A stretch of DNA of 6,295 nucleotides, taken from positions 1 through 6,295 of the forward strand of contig CAMBWL010000056.1 of the NCBI GenBank assembly GCA_945871625.1. Direction: 5' to 3'. The DNA comes from Bifidobacterium breve. GTDB taxonomy: Bacteria > Actinomycetota > Acidimicrobiia > Acidimicrobiales > Ilumatobacteraceae. Under the pieces are notes generated by a model that made no database searches, was not told the origin of the DNA, and was given only the letters and a program-made list of their open reading frames with translations. Positions 1-6,044 of this stretch are shown one piece after another; the first letter of the stretch is position 1; the number at the start of each line of letters is the position of its first letter. The translations under genes and the position numbers were made by a program.

Positions 1-315
1 GCGACTGCAGCGGTTCGGGCGACTATGCAGTTGATGATCGACATGAACGCGCCTGAAGTTGTGCAGCAAAAAGGTGCAGAGTTGACGACCAAACTTCGCA
101 CCATAAATAGTGTCGTAGATGTTCGTGGGCGAGGATTGTTGTTGGCTGCCGAGTTGAAGCCCGAACTTGACGCCAAGAAAGTTGCATCGCAGTTGCTTGA
201 ACTGGGATTGGTCGTCAACGGCGTGACGAGCCACGCGCTGCGACTCGCGCCGCCGTTCACGGTGAGTTCGCAAGAGATAGATGAAGCAGTTTCGATCATG
301 AAAAAAGTGTTATGA
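1..315 (+). CDS. argD: Acetylornithine aminotransferase, C-terminal fragment (cut by window edge)
   Basis: The reading frame is open from base 1 and ends in TGA at 313-315, giving the last 104 residues of a protein whose start lies to the left. The tail matches the small C-terminal domain of class III PLP-dependent aminotransferases of the ArgD type: VRGRGLLLAAEL near the middle of the fragment, then ALRLAPPFTVSSQEIDEA close to the end. ArgD transfers an amino group between glutamate and N-acetylglutamate semialdehyde to give N2-acetylornithine, a cytoplasmic step of arginine synthesis. The PLP lysine and cofactor-binding domain are outside the window, so they cannot be checked. The assignment to ArgD rather than another class III aminotransferase rests on these tail motifs and on argF, argR and argH following directly. 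Its stop codon overlaps the argF start (ATGA). Confidence 0.9.
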   Translation, partial: ATAAVRATMQLMIDMNAPEVVQQKGAELTTKLRTINSVVDVRGRGLLLAAELKPELDAKKVASQLLELGLVVNGVTSHALRLAPPFTVSSQEIDEAVSIMKKVL

Positions 316-1220
316 ACGTGCGACATTTTTTGGATGTAACCGATCTTTCGGCGCGGGATTTGCACACGGTTTTGACGCTTGCCCAGGCCGATATTTCAAA
401 ACTGGGTCGACCGCTCGCAGACAAGGGTGTGGCGTTGATATTTGAAAAGCCGTCAAATCGAACTCGACACAGCATGGAGATGGCCGTTGTACAGCTTGGC
501 GGTCATCCGATTTTTACGCGTGGCGAAGAAGTTGGTTTTGACGAGCGCGAAACCGTCGAAGATGTAACGCGAATTATGGCGGGCTATCACCAAGTGATTG
601 CAGCCCGTGTGTTCGCACATTCGGTGTTGCAACGAATGGCAAAAGTCTCGAGTGTGCCGATCATCAATATGTTGAGCGAGCAATCTCATCCGTTGCAGGC
701 AATCGCTGATGTGCTGACAATGCGTCAAGAACTCGGCAACTTAAATAAAAAAACTGTGGCGTGGGTTGGCGACTACAACAATGTGGCGCGATCACTAGTT
801 GAGGCTTGCGCGCTCGAGGGCATGCACATTCGTTTAGGTTGCCCGAAGGGTTATGGCGCTCGTGACGCCGAATTGAATCACATCTCTAAATTGGGTGCGG
901 CGTCGGTCGAACAACACTCGTCGGCCCAGATTGCCGCCTCAGGAGCGCACGCGGTGCACACCGATGTGTTCGTATCCATGGGTCAAGAAGCAGAAACCGC
1001 CAAGCGGATGATCGACTTTGCAAATTTCAGGGTTGACGCCAGCGTGATGGCTGTTGCTGATCGCGCGGCAATTTTTATGCACTGTCTGCCTGCGCATCGT
1101 GAAGTTGAAGTGACCGCCGAAGTTATTGACGGGGCCCAAAGTCGAGTTGTTTTACAAGCACATAACAGAATGCATGCCGCCAGGGGCGTGCTCGCATATC
1201 TAATGGGGGTCACAATATGA
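312..1220 (+). CDS. argF: Ornithine carbamoyltransferase
   Basis: This 302-residue protein has the usual length for ornithine carbamoyltransferase, which makes citrulline from ornithine and carbamoyl phosphate in the cytoplasm. Visible motifs in order are the carbamoyl phosphate loop SNRTR at 48-52 (usually S-T/L/M-R-T-R), HPLQ at 126-129, GDYNN at 153-157 (usually GDGNN or similar), SMGQE at 222-226 and the HCLPAHR signature at 257-263, with NRMHA near the C terminus. The SMG and HCLP motifs separate it from aspartate carbamoyltransferase. The ATG at 312 overlaps the argD stop by 4 nt and has only a weak purine-rich stretch before it, which suggests translational coupling. The two motif variants look like subfamily features rather than damage, because the arginine and threonine that contact phosphate are kept. 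Confidence 0.95.
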   Translation: MNVRHFLDVTDLSARDLHTVLTLAQADISKLGRPLADKGVALIFEKPSNRTRHSMEMAVVQLGGHPIFTRGEEVGFDERETVEDVTRIMAGYHQVIAARVFAHSVLQRMAKVSSVPIINMLSEQSHPLQAIADVLTMRQELGNLNKKTVAWVGDYNNVARSLVEACALEGMHIRLGCPKGYGARDAELNHISKLGAASVEQHSSAQIAASGAHAVHTDVFVSMGQEAETAKRMIDFANFRVDASVMAVADRAAIFMHCLPAHREVEVTAEVIDGAQSRVVLQAHNRMHAARGVLAYLMGVTI

Positions 1221-1690
1221 GTACAAAAGTTCAACGTCAACAATTGATTGCCAAAATCGTGAGTTCGCAAACCGTGACAAGTCAACCAATGTTGCGTGAG
1301 TTGCTGAGAAAAAAAGGCATCAAGGCGACGCAGGCAACCGTTTCGCGCGATCTCGAAGATCTTGGCGCGGTAAAAGTGCGCACAACCAAAGGCGAGACGA
1401 CCTATGCGATACCAGAGTTTGAGCCAGATCGACTGTCTCCACCAGATCAACTGAAACGCGTCTTGGCCGAGTGGGTCGCCGATGTGCAGTTCAATGAACC
1501 AATCGTCATCGTGCGCACACCGCCAGGTTGTGCCCATGTTGTTGCATCTGCATTAGATAGATCCAGACTGCAGGGTTTGCTCGGCACAGTCGCCGGCGAC
1601 GACACAATGATGTGCGTGGCCAATTCAAAATACACGGCCAAGCGACTTGCCAAAGATATTAAACAGTTAGCGGGGCTCGCCGATGACTGA
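1217..1690 (+). CDS. argR: Arginine repressor ArgR
   Basis: This 157-residue protein is a full-length ArgR, the arginine-responsive transcription factor that controls arginine synthesis genes. The N-terminal winged helix-turn-helix covers roughly residues 5-68, with the recognition helix at ATQATVSRDLEDLG (37-50). The C-terminal hexamerisation and arginine-binding domain covers about 75-150 and contains TPPGCAH at 101-107 and GTVAGDDT at 123-130; the paired aspartates of GDDT are the known arginine ligands in the family. It starts at an ATG overlapping the argF stop (ATGA), with a G-rich run (1205-1209) that could act as a weak ribosome binding site. Placement inside the arginine operon suggests autoregulation, but the operator would lie upstream of the first gene, outside this window. 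I saw no convincing ARG box here. Confidence 0.95.
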   Translation: MSTKVQRQQLIAKIVSSQTVTSQPMLRELLRKKGIKATQATVSRDLEDLGAVKVRTTKGETTYAIPEFEPDRLSPPDQLKRVLAEWVADVQFNEPIVIVRTPPGCAHVVASALDRSRLQGLLGTVAGDDTMMCVANSKYTAKRLAKDIKQLAGLADD

Positions 1691-3098
1691 CCAACCACTG
1701 TGGCATGGACGCTTTGAGTCGAGTCCGGCCGAGGCGCTCTTGAAATTCACCGAGAGTTTGTCGTTTGACAAGCAGTTGTGGCGCGACGACATAGTCGGAT
1801 CGATAGCCCATGTGCGTGGTTTGGTGCAGGCAAAGATTGTTTCAATAGCCGAAGGTGAAAAGATCATTTCGGCGCTAAATGCCGTGGCGACAGAAATGTC
1901 GAATGGCAAATTTGAATTTGTTGCCAGCGACGAAGACATTCATACGGCGATTGAACGCCGAGTTACACAAATTGCGGGTGACACCGGTGCAAAACTACAC
2001 ACGGGTCGCAGCCGTAACGATCAGGTGGCAACGGCGCTGAGACTGTGGTGCAAACGTGAACTTGCCCAAGTTGCAAAACTGACCCTTGATTTGTGCGATG
2101 TGTTGGCAACGCGCGCCAACGAAGCAGGCTGGGGCACCGGTGCGGTCTATCTGCCTGGCTACACACATCTGCAACGTGCCCAGCCAGTGTTGCTCGCGCA
2201 TCATTTTGCGGCGCACGCGTGGGCGATGTTGCGTGATGTGGATCGTTTGACCCAAACAATCGAGCGACTTGATGTTTCACCGTTGGGTGCTGGTGCGCTG
2301 GCAGGTTCATCCTTGCCGCTTGACGCCGACTTTGTCGCCAACGAACTTGGTTTCGCGCGACGATTCAACAATTCACTTGACGCAGTTTCAGATCGTGACT
2401 TCGTCGCCGAAGCATTATTCGACATCGCGTTGATCGGTGTGCATCTGTCGCGCCTCGGCGAAGAATGGGTTCTGTGGACGACCCAAGAGTTTGGATTCGC
2501 AGTCTTGGACGATTCATATTCGACGGGATCGTCGATGTTGCCTCAGAAAAAAAATGCCGACATCGCCGAACTTGCACGCGGCAAATCTGGTCGATTGATC
2601 GGCAACTTGACCGGGCTGTTGGCGACGCTCAAGGCGCTGCCCCTTGCCTACAATCGCGATTTGCAAGAAGATAAAGAACCATTGTTCGATTCGGTCAATC
2701 AGGTGGGACTCGCTCTGCAGGCACTCGCGGGCATGATCAAAACTGCGAAATTAAATTCAGACGCGATGAAGTCGGGTGCTGATGCACAATCGCTCGGTGC
2801 CACAGACCTCGCCGAGTGGCTCGTAGCACAGGGAATGCCATTCAGGCAGGCCCACGCGCATGTAGGCGCACTTGTCAGCAAATCAATTCGCGAATCGGTG
2901 AGCCTCGCGCAATTGGTCGAAGCAGATGGCAAACTCGGCAAGCAAGCCGCAGAACTTTTGCAACCAGGCGTCGGTGTTTCGCGACGCACGACCAAAGGCG
3001 GCAGTGGCCCTGTGCCTGGTCTCGTCCAAAGCGCAGAGCTTGGCGCCGCCCTCACAGTTATGCACACACGAATTGCGGCACTAAACAACGTGCGATAA
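1683..3098 (+). CDS. argH: Argininosuccinate lyase
   Basis: This 471-residue protein splits argininosuccinate into arginine and fumarate, the last step of the pathway. It belongs to the fumarase/aspartase superfamily and shows the three conserved regions: HTGRSRNDQ at 106-114, GYTHLQRAQP at 159-168 with the catalytic-base histidine at 162, and GSSMLPQKKN at 282-291 with the catalytic serine at 283 and the lysines of the mobile loop. The third region departs slightly from the usual GSSIMPQKKNPD: Met becomes Leu at the fifth position, and the Pro after the Asn becomes Ala. Catalytic residues are intact, so activity is expected. The ATG at 1683 lies 8 nt inside argR, so it is probably coupled to argR translation. 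argG, the preceding pathway gene, is not adjacent. Confidence 0.96.
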   Translation: MTDQPLWHGRFESSPAEALLKFTESLSFDKQLWRDDIVGSIAHVRGLVQAKIVSIAEGEKIISALNAVATEMSNGKFEFVASDEDIHTAIERRVTQIAGDTGAKLHTGRSRNDQVATALRLWCKRELAQVAKLTLDLCDVLATRANEAGWGTGAVYLPGYTHLQRAQPVLLAHHFAAHAWAMLRDVDRLTQTIERLDVSPLGAGALAGSSLPLDADFVANELGFARRFNNSLDAVSDRDFVAEALFDIALIGVHLSRLGEEWVLWTTQEFGFAVLDDSYSTGSSMLPQKKNADIAELARGKSGRLIGNLTGLLATLKALPLAYNRDLQEDKEPLFDSVNQVGLALQALAGMIKTAKLNSDAMKSGADAQSLGATDLAEWLVAQGMPFRQAHAHVGALVSKSIRESVSLAQLVEADGKLGKQAAELLQPGVGVSRRTTKGGSGPVPGLVQSAELGAALTVMHTRIAALNNVR

Positions 3099-3102
3099 CG
3101 CC

Positions 3103-3108
3103 TATTAT
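3103..3108 (+). promoter_or_regulatory. Likely -10 box for leaderless tyrS transcript (TATTAT)
   Basis: TATTAT matches the TATAAT -10 consensus at five of six positions. It ends 6 nt before the GTG start of tyrS, so transcription should begin at or very near the G of GTG. There is no purine-rich ribosome binding site in the 16-nt gap between argH and tyrS. No good -35 hexamer lies 16-18 bp upstream. Leaderless initiation is therefore the simplest reading, but it is an inference from spacing. Read-through from the arginine operon is also possible. Confidence 0.6.
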
Positions 3109-3114
3109 TGCCGT

Positions 3115-4392
3115 GTGGCAACGGCGCAAGATTTTGTCAAAGAGTTTGGCGCTCGCGGGTTGATCCACGACAGCACCGACCGAGCAGCAATCACGGCACG
3201 CGCGGCACAGTCTTCATTGGGTGTCTATGTCGGCTTTGACCCGACTTCTGACTCGCTGCATATCGGTCATTTGTTGGGACAAATTACCCTGCGGCGTTTG
3301 CAACTTCTCGGTCATCGCCCGTTCACACTCGCTGGTGGCGCAACCGGCATGGTCGGTGATCCATCAGGGCGTAGCGAAGAGCGCAACTTGTTGGATGCCG
3401 AAACTTTGCATCACAATGTGCAGTGCATCAAGCGCCAACTCGAGCGCATTCTTGATTTTGAAAAAGGTCCGACACAGGCGACATTGGTCGACAACGCCGA
3501 TTGGACGCGAAAAATCACGATGCTCGACTTTTTACGCGATGTCGGCAAACACATCACGGTGAATCAGATGTTGGCAAAAGATTCGGTCAAGAGTCGGATC
3601 GCCGAGACGAATGGTTTGTCGTATACGGAGTTCAGTTACATGTTGTTGCAGGCCAACGACTTTCGTCATTTGGCAGAGCACCATGATTGTGAAATGCAGA
3701 TGGGCGGCTCAGACCAGTGGGGCAACATCACTGCCGGCATCGACCTGATTCGCAAGAAACTAGGCCGCTCGGCGTACGGTTTGACCTGGCCGCTCGTGAC
3801 TCGCGCCGACGGCACGAAATTCGGCAAAACGGCAGACGGTGCGATTTGGCTGGATGCTCGCCGCACTTCGCCTTACCAGTTTCGTCAATATTTCGTGCAG
3901 ATTGCCGATGCCGATATCGAAAGAATGTTGCTGCAGTTCTCGCTGCACCCAATCGAAGTAGTCAAAGAAATTGTTGGCGAACAAAGTCGCAGTCCAGAAT
4001 CGCGCATCGGTCAGAGATCGTTGGCGCGAGAACTTACCGCTCTGGTGCATGGCGAGCAAGCCGCCGAAGCCGCCGAGGAAGCAGCGGCCGTTTTATTTGG
4101 TGCCAACCCGATGTCGGCGACCCCAGCAACTTTGCATTTGATCGCCAGCGAAGTTGCCGTCACCCAGATGGGCGCCGCCGCACTTGGAGACACGGTCGCT
4201 GTATTGGTCGAAACCAAACTTGCTTCGTCAAATAGTGAGGCCCGTCGACTCTTGACCCAGCGAAGTGTGCGCGCCAATGGTGAGCAAGTTGACGATCAGA
4301 CGAATTTGTCAAAGATTCCGCTGTTGCACAATCGCTGGATGCTGTTGCGCAAGGGCAAGACGAGCTACCACCTCGTAGACATCGTGCGCTGA
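3115..4392 (+). CDS. tyrS: Tyrosyl-tRNA synthetase
   Basis: This 425-residue class Ic aminoacyl-tRNA synthetase charges tRNA-Tyr with tyrosine in the cytoplasm. The Rossmann-fold catalytic domain carries the HIGH motif at 49-52 (LHIGH), GGATGMVGDPSGR at 74-86, the tyrosine pocket region YTEFSYMLLQANDF at 170-183, GGSDQWGN at 197-204 and the KMSKS equivalent KFGKT at 235-239, which is the form usual for bacterial TyrRS. An S4 RNA-binding domain occupies about 360-425. The length is normal. GTG at 3115 is the only plausible start, because an in-frame TAA sits at 3082-3084 and no other start codon follows it. The gene follows argH by 16 nt but probably has its own promoter. It converges on the P450 gene with 5 bp between stop codons, and I see no strong terminator there. 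Confidence 0.97.
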   Translation: MATAQDFVKEFGARGLIHDSTDRAAITARAAQSSLGVYVGFDPTSDSLHIGHLLGQITLRRLQLLGHRPFTLAGGATGMVGDPSGRSEERNLLDAETLHHNVQCIKRQLERILDFEKGPTQATLVDNADWTRKITMLDFLRDVGKHITVNQMLAKDSVKSRIAETNGLSYTEFSYMLLQANDFRHLAEHHDCEMQMGGSDQWGNITAGIDLIRKKLGRSAYGLTWPLVTRADGTKFGKTADGAIWLDARRTSPYQFRQYFVQIADADIERMLLQFSLHPIEVVKEIVGEQSRSPESRIGQRSLARELTALVHGEQAAEAAEEAAAVLFGANPMSATPATLHLIASEVAVTQMGAAALGDTVAVLVETKLASSNSEARRLLTQRSVRANGEQVDDQTNLSKIPLLHNRWMLLRKGKTSYHLVDIVR

Positions 4393-4397
4393 ATTTG

Positions 4398-5603
4398 TTA
4401 GCTGACGTTTAATTCAAATTTACTGACACCGCGAATCGTCAGACGATCACGCCATTCAGGTGCCTCGACAACTTCGATGCTGTTGAAAGTTTTGACGAGT
4501 GTGCTGACGGCAACCTCTGTCTCAAGTTTCGCCAGTGAAGCGCCCAGGCAATAGTGCACGCCTCCTGAAAAAGCCAGATGACGATTCGAATTGTGGCGTG
4601 AGAAGTCAAGAGCGTGCGGGTTTTCAAAAACACTTGGGTCGTGATTGCCGGCGCCCAAACTTGCCAAGACGAGCGAACCTTTTTTGATCTCGATATTTTC
4701 TTTGCCGACTTGATATTCGACGTCGACTAAAGGTGTGCGAATCGTATGTTGCACGGGACCATTGAATCGCAACAGTTCGTCGACCATGTTCGATGTGCAG
4801 CCTGTTTTACGCATTGTGGCCAATTGTGCGGGGTGGGTGAGCAACGCATGCACAGAGTTGCCGATCAGATTCACCGTGGTTTCGTGACCGGCGATATACA
4901 GCAAGATCACAAACGACATCAACTCGTCATTGTTGAGTTTTTCGCCTTGCTCTTCGACGCTAATTAGTGACGACAACATGTCGTCGCCCATGTTCTTGCG
5001 TCGGTGACTGATGATTTCGTTGAGATACGGACGCATCTTGCCGATCGCAATTTGTCCTTTTTCGAGATCTTCGACACCGGTCGTTGGTTCTAGGGTCGCC
5101 GTGATTATCTGCGACCATTCACGCAGTTCTTCGCCACGGTCAGTGGGCATTGCCAGCAAATCTGAGATCACCTGAAAGGGCACGGGGAACGCCAATTCTT
5201 CGACGAGTTCGAGGCGACCGGTTTGTTTGGCGTTAGCCAGAGAGTCGTCGACGAGTTGCTGAATTCGGGGCCGAAGTTTTTCGATTGCACTTGGCGTGAA
5301 CGACTTCGAAACTAATCGTCGCAGGCGAGTGTGATCTGGTGGGTCGAGATTGAGAATCGACTTGCTGCGCTCGTTTTCTTGTTTGTATTTTCGCGTCGGC
5401 GACTCGGGCAAATTGGCGTTGAGTTCGATATCGCGACTGAAATCGTTGTTGCGCAACGTGTTAACGACATCGTCGTAGCGAGTCAACACGACGAAACCAA
5501 TTGGCGTGACATGAACCGGTTCGACTTCGCGCAACTTGTCGTAAAACGGATGAGGATTTTTGCGAAATTCGGGGTCAAACGGATTGAACGAAACTTGGTT
5601 CAC
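4398..5603 (-). CDS. Cytochrome P450, soluble bacterial type, substrate unknown
   Basis: This 401-residue protein has every core P450 motif: HTRLRR at 91-96 (C helix, heme propionate contact), AGHETT at 238-243 (I helix, oxygen activation), E276 and R279 of the ExxR pair in DELLRF, GNHDP near 319-323, and the heme-binding loop FSGGVHYCLG at 345-354 with the axial cysteine at 352. There is no membrane anchor or signal peptide, so it is cytoplasmic. The family inserts one oxygen atom into an organic substrate, using electrons from a ferredoxin and its reductase. Neither is encoded nearby, so partners must be elsewhere. General style resembles the broad CYP107-like group, but I cannot name a subfamily or substrate. 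The GTG at 5603 is the only reasonable start, as the next Met is about 150 residues in. It is transcribed alone, divergently from the rRNA operon. Confidence 0.95.
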   Translation of the reverse strand: MNQVSFNPFDPEFRKNPHPFYDKLREVEPVHVTPIGFVVLTRYDDVVNTLRNNDFSRDIELNANLPESPTRKYKQENERSKSILNLDPPDHTRLRRLVSKSFTPSAIEKLRPRIQQLVDDSLANAKQTGRLELVEELAFPVPFQVISDLLAMPTDRGEELREWSQIITATLEPTTGVEDLEKGQIAIGKMRPYLNEIISHRRKNMGDDMLSSLISVEEQGEKLNNDELMSFVILLYIAGHETTVNLIGNSVHALLTHPAQLATMRKTGCTSNMVDELLRFNGPVQHTIRTPLVDVEYQVGKENIEIKKGSLVLASLGAGNHDPSVFENPHALDFSRHNSNRHLAFSGGVHYCLGASLAKLETEVAVSTLVKTFNSIEVVEAPEWRDRLTIRGVSKFELNVS

Positions 5604-5609
5604 GAAAAT

Positions 5610-5638
5610 ACCCTAGTTTTGAAGCAAACCCGTGCCAG
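5610..5638 (-). promoter_or_regulatory. Candidate promoter of the P450 gene, probably leaderless
   Basis: Read on the - strand, CTGGCA (5638-5633, four of six matches to TTGACA) is followed by a 17-bp spacer and TAGGGT (5615-5610, fits TANNNT). Six nucleotides then separate the -10 box from the GTG start, which would put the transcription start on the start codon. The caveat is that AGGG in the same hexamer could instead serve as a weak ribosome binding site 7 nt before the GTG, which would need a promoter further upstream. Confidence 0.45.
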
Positions 5639-5677
5639 CATTGAGAAATACAGCCTGGCAAAACTGCTCGTGAAGTC

Positions 5678-5708
5678 GCCTTGGAAAGAGCCTTGAATTT
5701 AAGCCTTT
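5678..5708. repeat. Three short direct repeats GCCTTG/GCCTTG/GCCTTT upstream of the P450 gene
   Basis: GCCTTG occurs at 5678-5683 and 5690-5695, and GCCTTT at 5703-5708, with a period of 12-13 bp. The group lies 40-70 bp upstream of the candidate P450 -35 box and just upstream of the rRNA promoter. A near-palindrome (CTTGAATTTAAG, 5692-5703) overlaps the second and third copies. Helically phased short repeats can be binding sites for an activator or repressor, but six-base repeats can also arise by chance. Confidence 0.3.
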
Positions 5709-5733
5709 TTCTTGGGTTTGTTTGGTTCAGAGG

Positions 5734-5763
5734 TTGATGAAATAAGGAATTGATGGCTAGTAT
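5734..5763 (+). promoter_or_regulatory. Likely rRNA operon promoter (TTGATG, 18 bp, TAGTAT)
   Basis: TTGATG at 5734-5739 matches TTGACA at four positions. An 18-bp spacer leads to TAGTAT at 5758-5763, which matches TATAAT at four positions. The following TGCTCCCC is a GC-rich discriminator, a known feature of rRNA promoters under stringent (ppGpp) control. The predicted start is near 5770-5772, just at the base of the first leader hairpin and upstream of boxB and boxA. That order supports the call. I found no equally good second promoter closer to the 16S gene. Confidence 0.55.
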
Positions 5764-5770
5764 TGCTCCC

Positions 5771-5807
5771 CGCACTCTAAACAGGGTGCGCCACCAATTC
5801 GCGGTGG
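5771..5807 (+). other. Tandem hairpins at the 5' end of the rRNA leader
   Basis: CGCACTCT (5771-5778) pairs with AGGGTGCG (5783-5790) through 8 bp including one T-G wobble, around an AAAC tetraloop. It is followed without a gap by CCACC (5791-5795) pairing with GGTGG (5803-5807) around a 7-nt loop. CC at 5769-5770 could also pair with GG at 5808-5809, closing both hairpins into a small junction. The first stem begins at the predicted transcription start, so it may protect the nascent 5' end. Confidence 0.5.
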
Positions 5808-5816
5808 GGAATGACT

Positions 5817-5833
5817 GACAAGTTTCGCTTGTC
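5817..5833 (+). promoter_or_regulatory. boxB-like hairpin of the rRNA leader
   Basis: GACAAG (5817-5822) pairs with CTTGTC (5828-5833) around the 5-nt loop TTTCG, and a T-G pair can extend it by one. It lies 16 nt upstream of boxA, the order and distance expected for boxB in bacterial rRNA leaders. The name rests on position and fold, since boxB sequence is poorly conserved. Confidence 0.5.
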
Positions 5834-5849
5834 GAGTGCCCAAAGTGAA

Positions 5850-5863
5850 TGCTCCTTGAAAAC
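5850..5863 (+). promoter_or_regulatory. boxA antitermination element
   Basis: TGCTCCTTGAAAAC closely resembles the boxA elements of rRNA operons, such as the Gram-positive form TGTTCTTTGAAAACT and the Escherichia coli core TGCTCTTTAACA. boxA RNA binds NusB and S10 (NusE) and lets RNA polymerase pass Rho-dependent terminators. Its place about 80 nt after the predicted start, preceded by a boxB-like hairpin and followed by 16S, fits the role well. Confidence 0.75.
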
Positions 5864-5902
5864 GGAAGAGAAGATTGAACGCCAGTGCGGTCAATAGAAA
5901 AT

Positions 5903-5927
5903 GGCCCGCCCTTAATTGGGTTGGGTC
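5903..5927 (+). other. Imperfect G/C-rich hairpin in the rRNA leader
   Basis: CCC (5909-5911) pairs with GGG (5918-5920) around TTAATT. After a G-T pair and a one-base bulge, CCC (5905-5907) pairs with GGG (5923-5925), and two further pairs extend it. The sequence after it (GCTATTTATTG) has no proper T-run, so I do not read it as a terminator. Confidence 0.4.
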
Positions 5928-5963
5928 GCTATTTATTGTCCGTCAATTCCGATCGATTGTAAA

Positions 5964-5977
5964 GCGAGCTTGCTCGC
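5964..5977 (+). other. Perfect hairpin with CTTG loop in the rRNA leader
   Basis: GCGAG (5964-5968) pairs with CTCGC (5973-5977) around CTTG. CUUG is a known stable tetraloop in which the C and G pair. The inner ten bases (5966-5975) are identical to the tip of a hairpin in the first variable region of the 16S gene (6234-6243). Confidence 0.5.
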
Positions 5978-6004
5978 CGAACGTTGATCAAATAATTATT
6001 AATA

Positions 6005-6038
6005 CCGGCAATATTCGATTCGGTTCAAATATTGTCGG
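6005..6038 (+). other. 11-bp stem-loop in the rRNA leader
   Basis: CCGGCAATATT (6005-6015) pairs with AATATTGTCGG (6028-6038) along 11 consecutive base pairs with one G-T wobble, enclosing a 12-nt loop. An uninterrupted stem of this length is unlikely by chance, and the wobble suggests selection at the RNA level. The role is not known; a processing or assembly element is plausible. Confidence 0.6.
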
Positions 6039-6044
6039 CAGGAA

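Noticed and set aside
983..1537. Open frame of 184 codons on the - strand across argF and argR
   Set aside because: It is antisense to two genes with intact motifs and has low-complexity composition without a domain.
3717..4235. Open frame of 172 codons on the + strand inside tyrS
   Set aside because: It is a shadow frame, arginine- and cysteine-rich without motifs, inside a clear TyrRS.
4391..4421. Possible bidirectional terminator between tyrS and the P450 gene (GAATTTG paired with CAAATTT)
   Set aside because: The stem is short, A/T-rich, has a long loop and lies mostly inside the P450 coding end. No T-run follows on either strand.
5331..5696. Open frame of 121 codons on the + strand across the P450 start
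   Set aside because: It lies antisense to a P450 with complete motifs, has no recognisable domain and no convincing start signals.
5575..5775. Open frame of 66 codons on the - strand upstream of the P450 gene
   Set aside because: It overlaps the P450 start and both predicted promoters, and its translation shows no domain or plausible start context.
5903..5940. Hairpin followed by TATTTATT as an intrinsic terminator in the rRNA leader
   Set aside because: The stem is imperfect and the following sequence is not a T-run; a terminator between promoter and 16S would also be counterproductive without a control role.
5912..5964. Second rRNA promoter nearer to 16S
   Set aside because: TTGGGT, TTGTCC and TTAATT were tried as -35 boxes, but none has a TANNNT hexamer at 16-18 bp.
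6016..6034. GGTTCAAAT resembling a tRNA T-arm
   Set aside because: No acceptor stem, D-arm or anticodon arm can be placed around it; the bases are the loop and 3' strand of the 11-bp leader stem.
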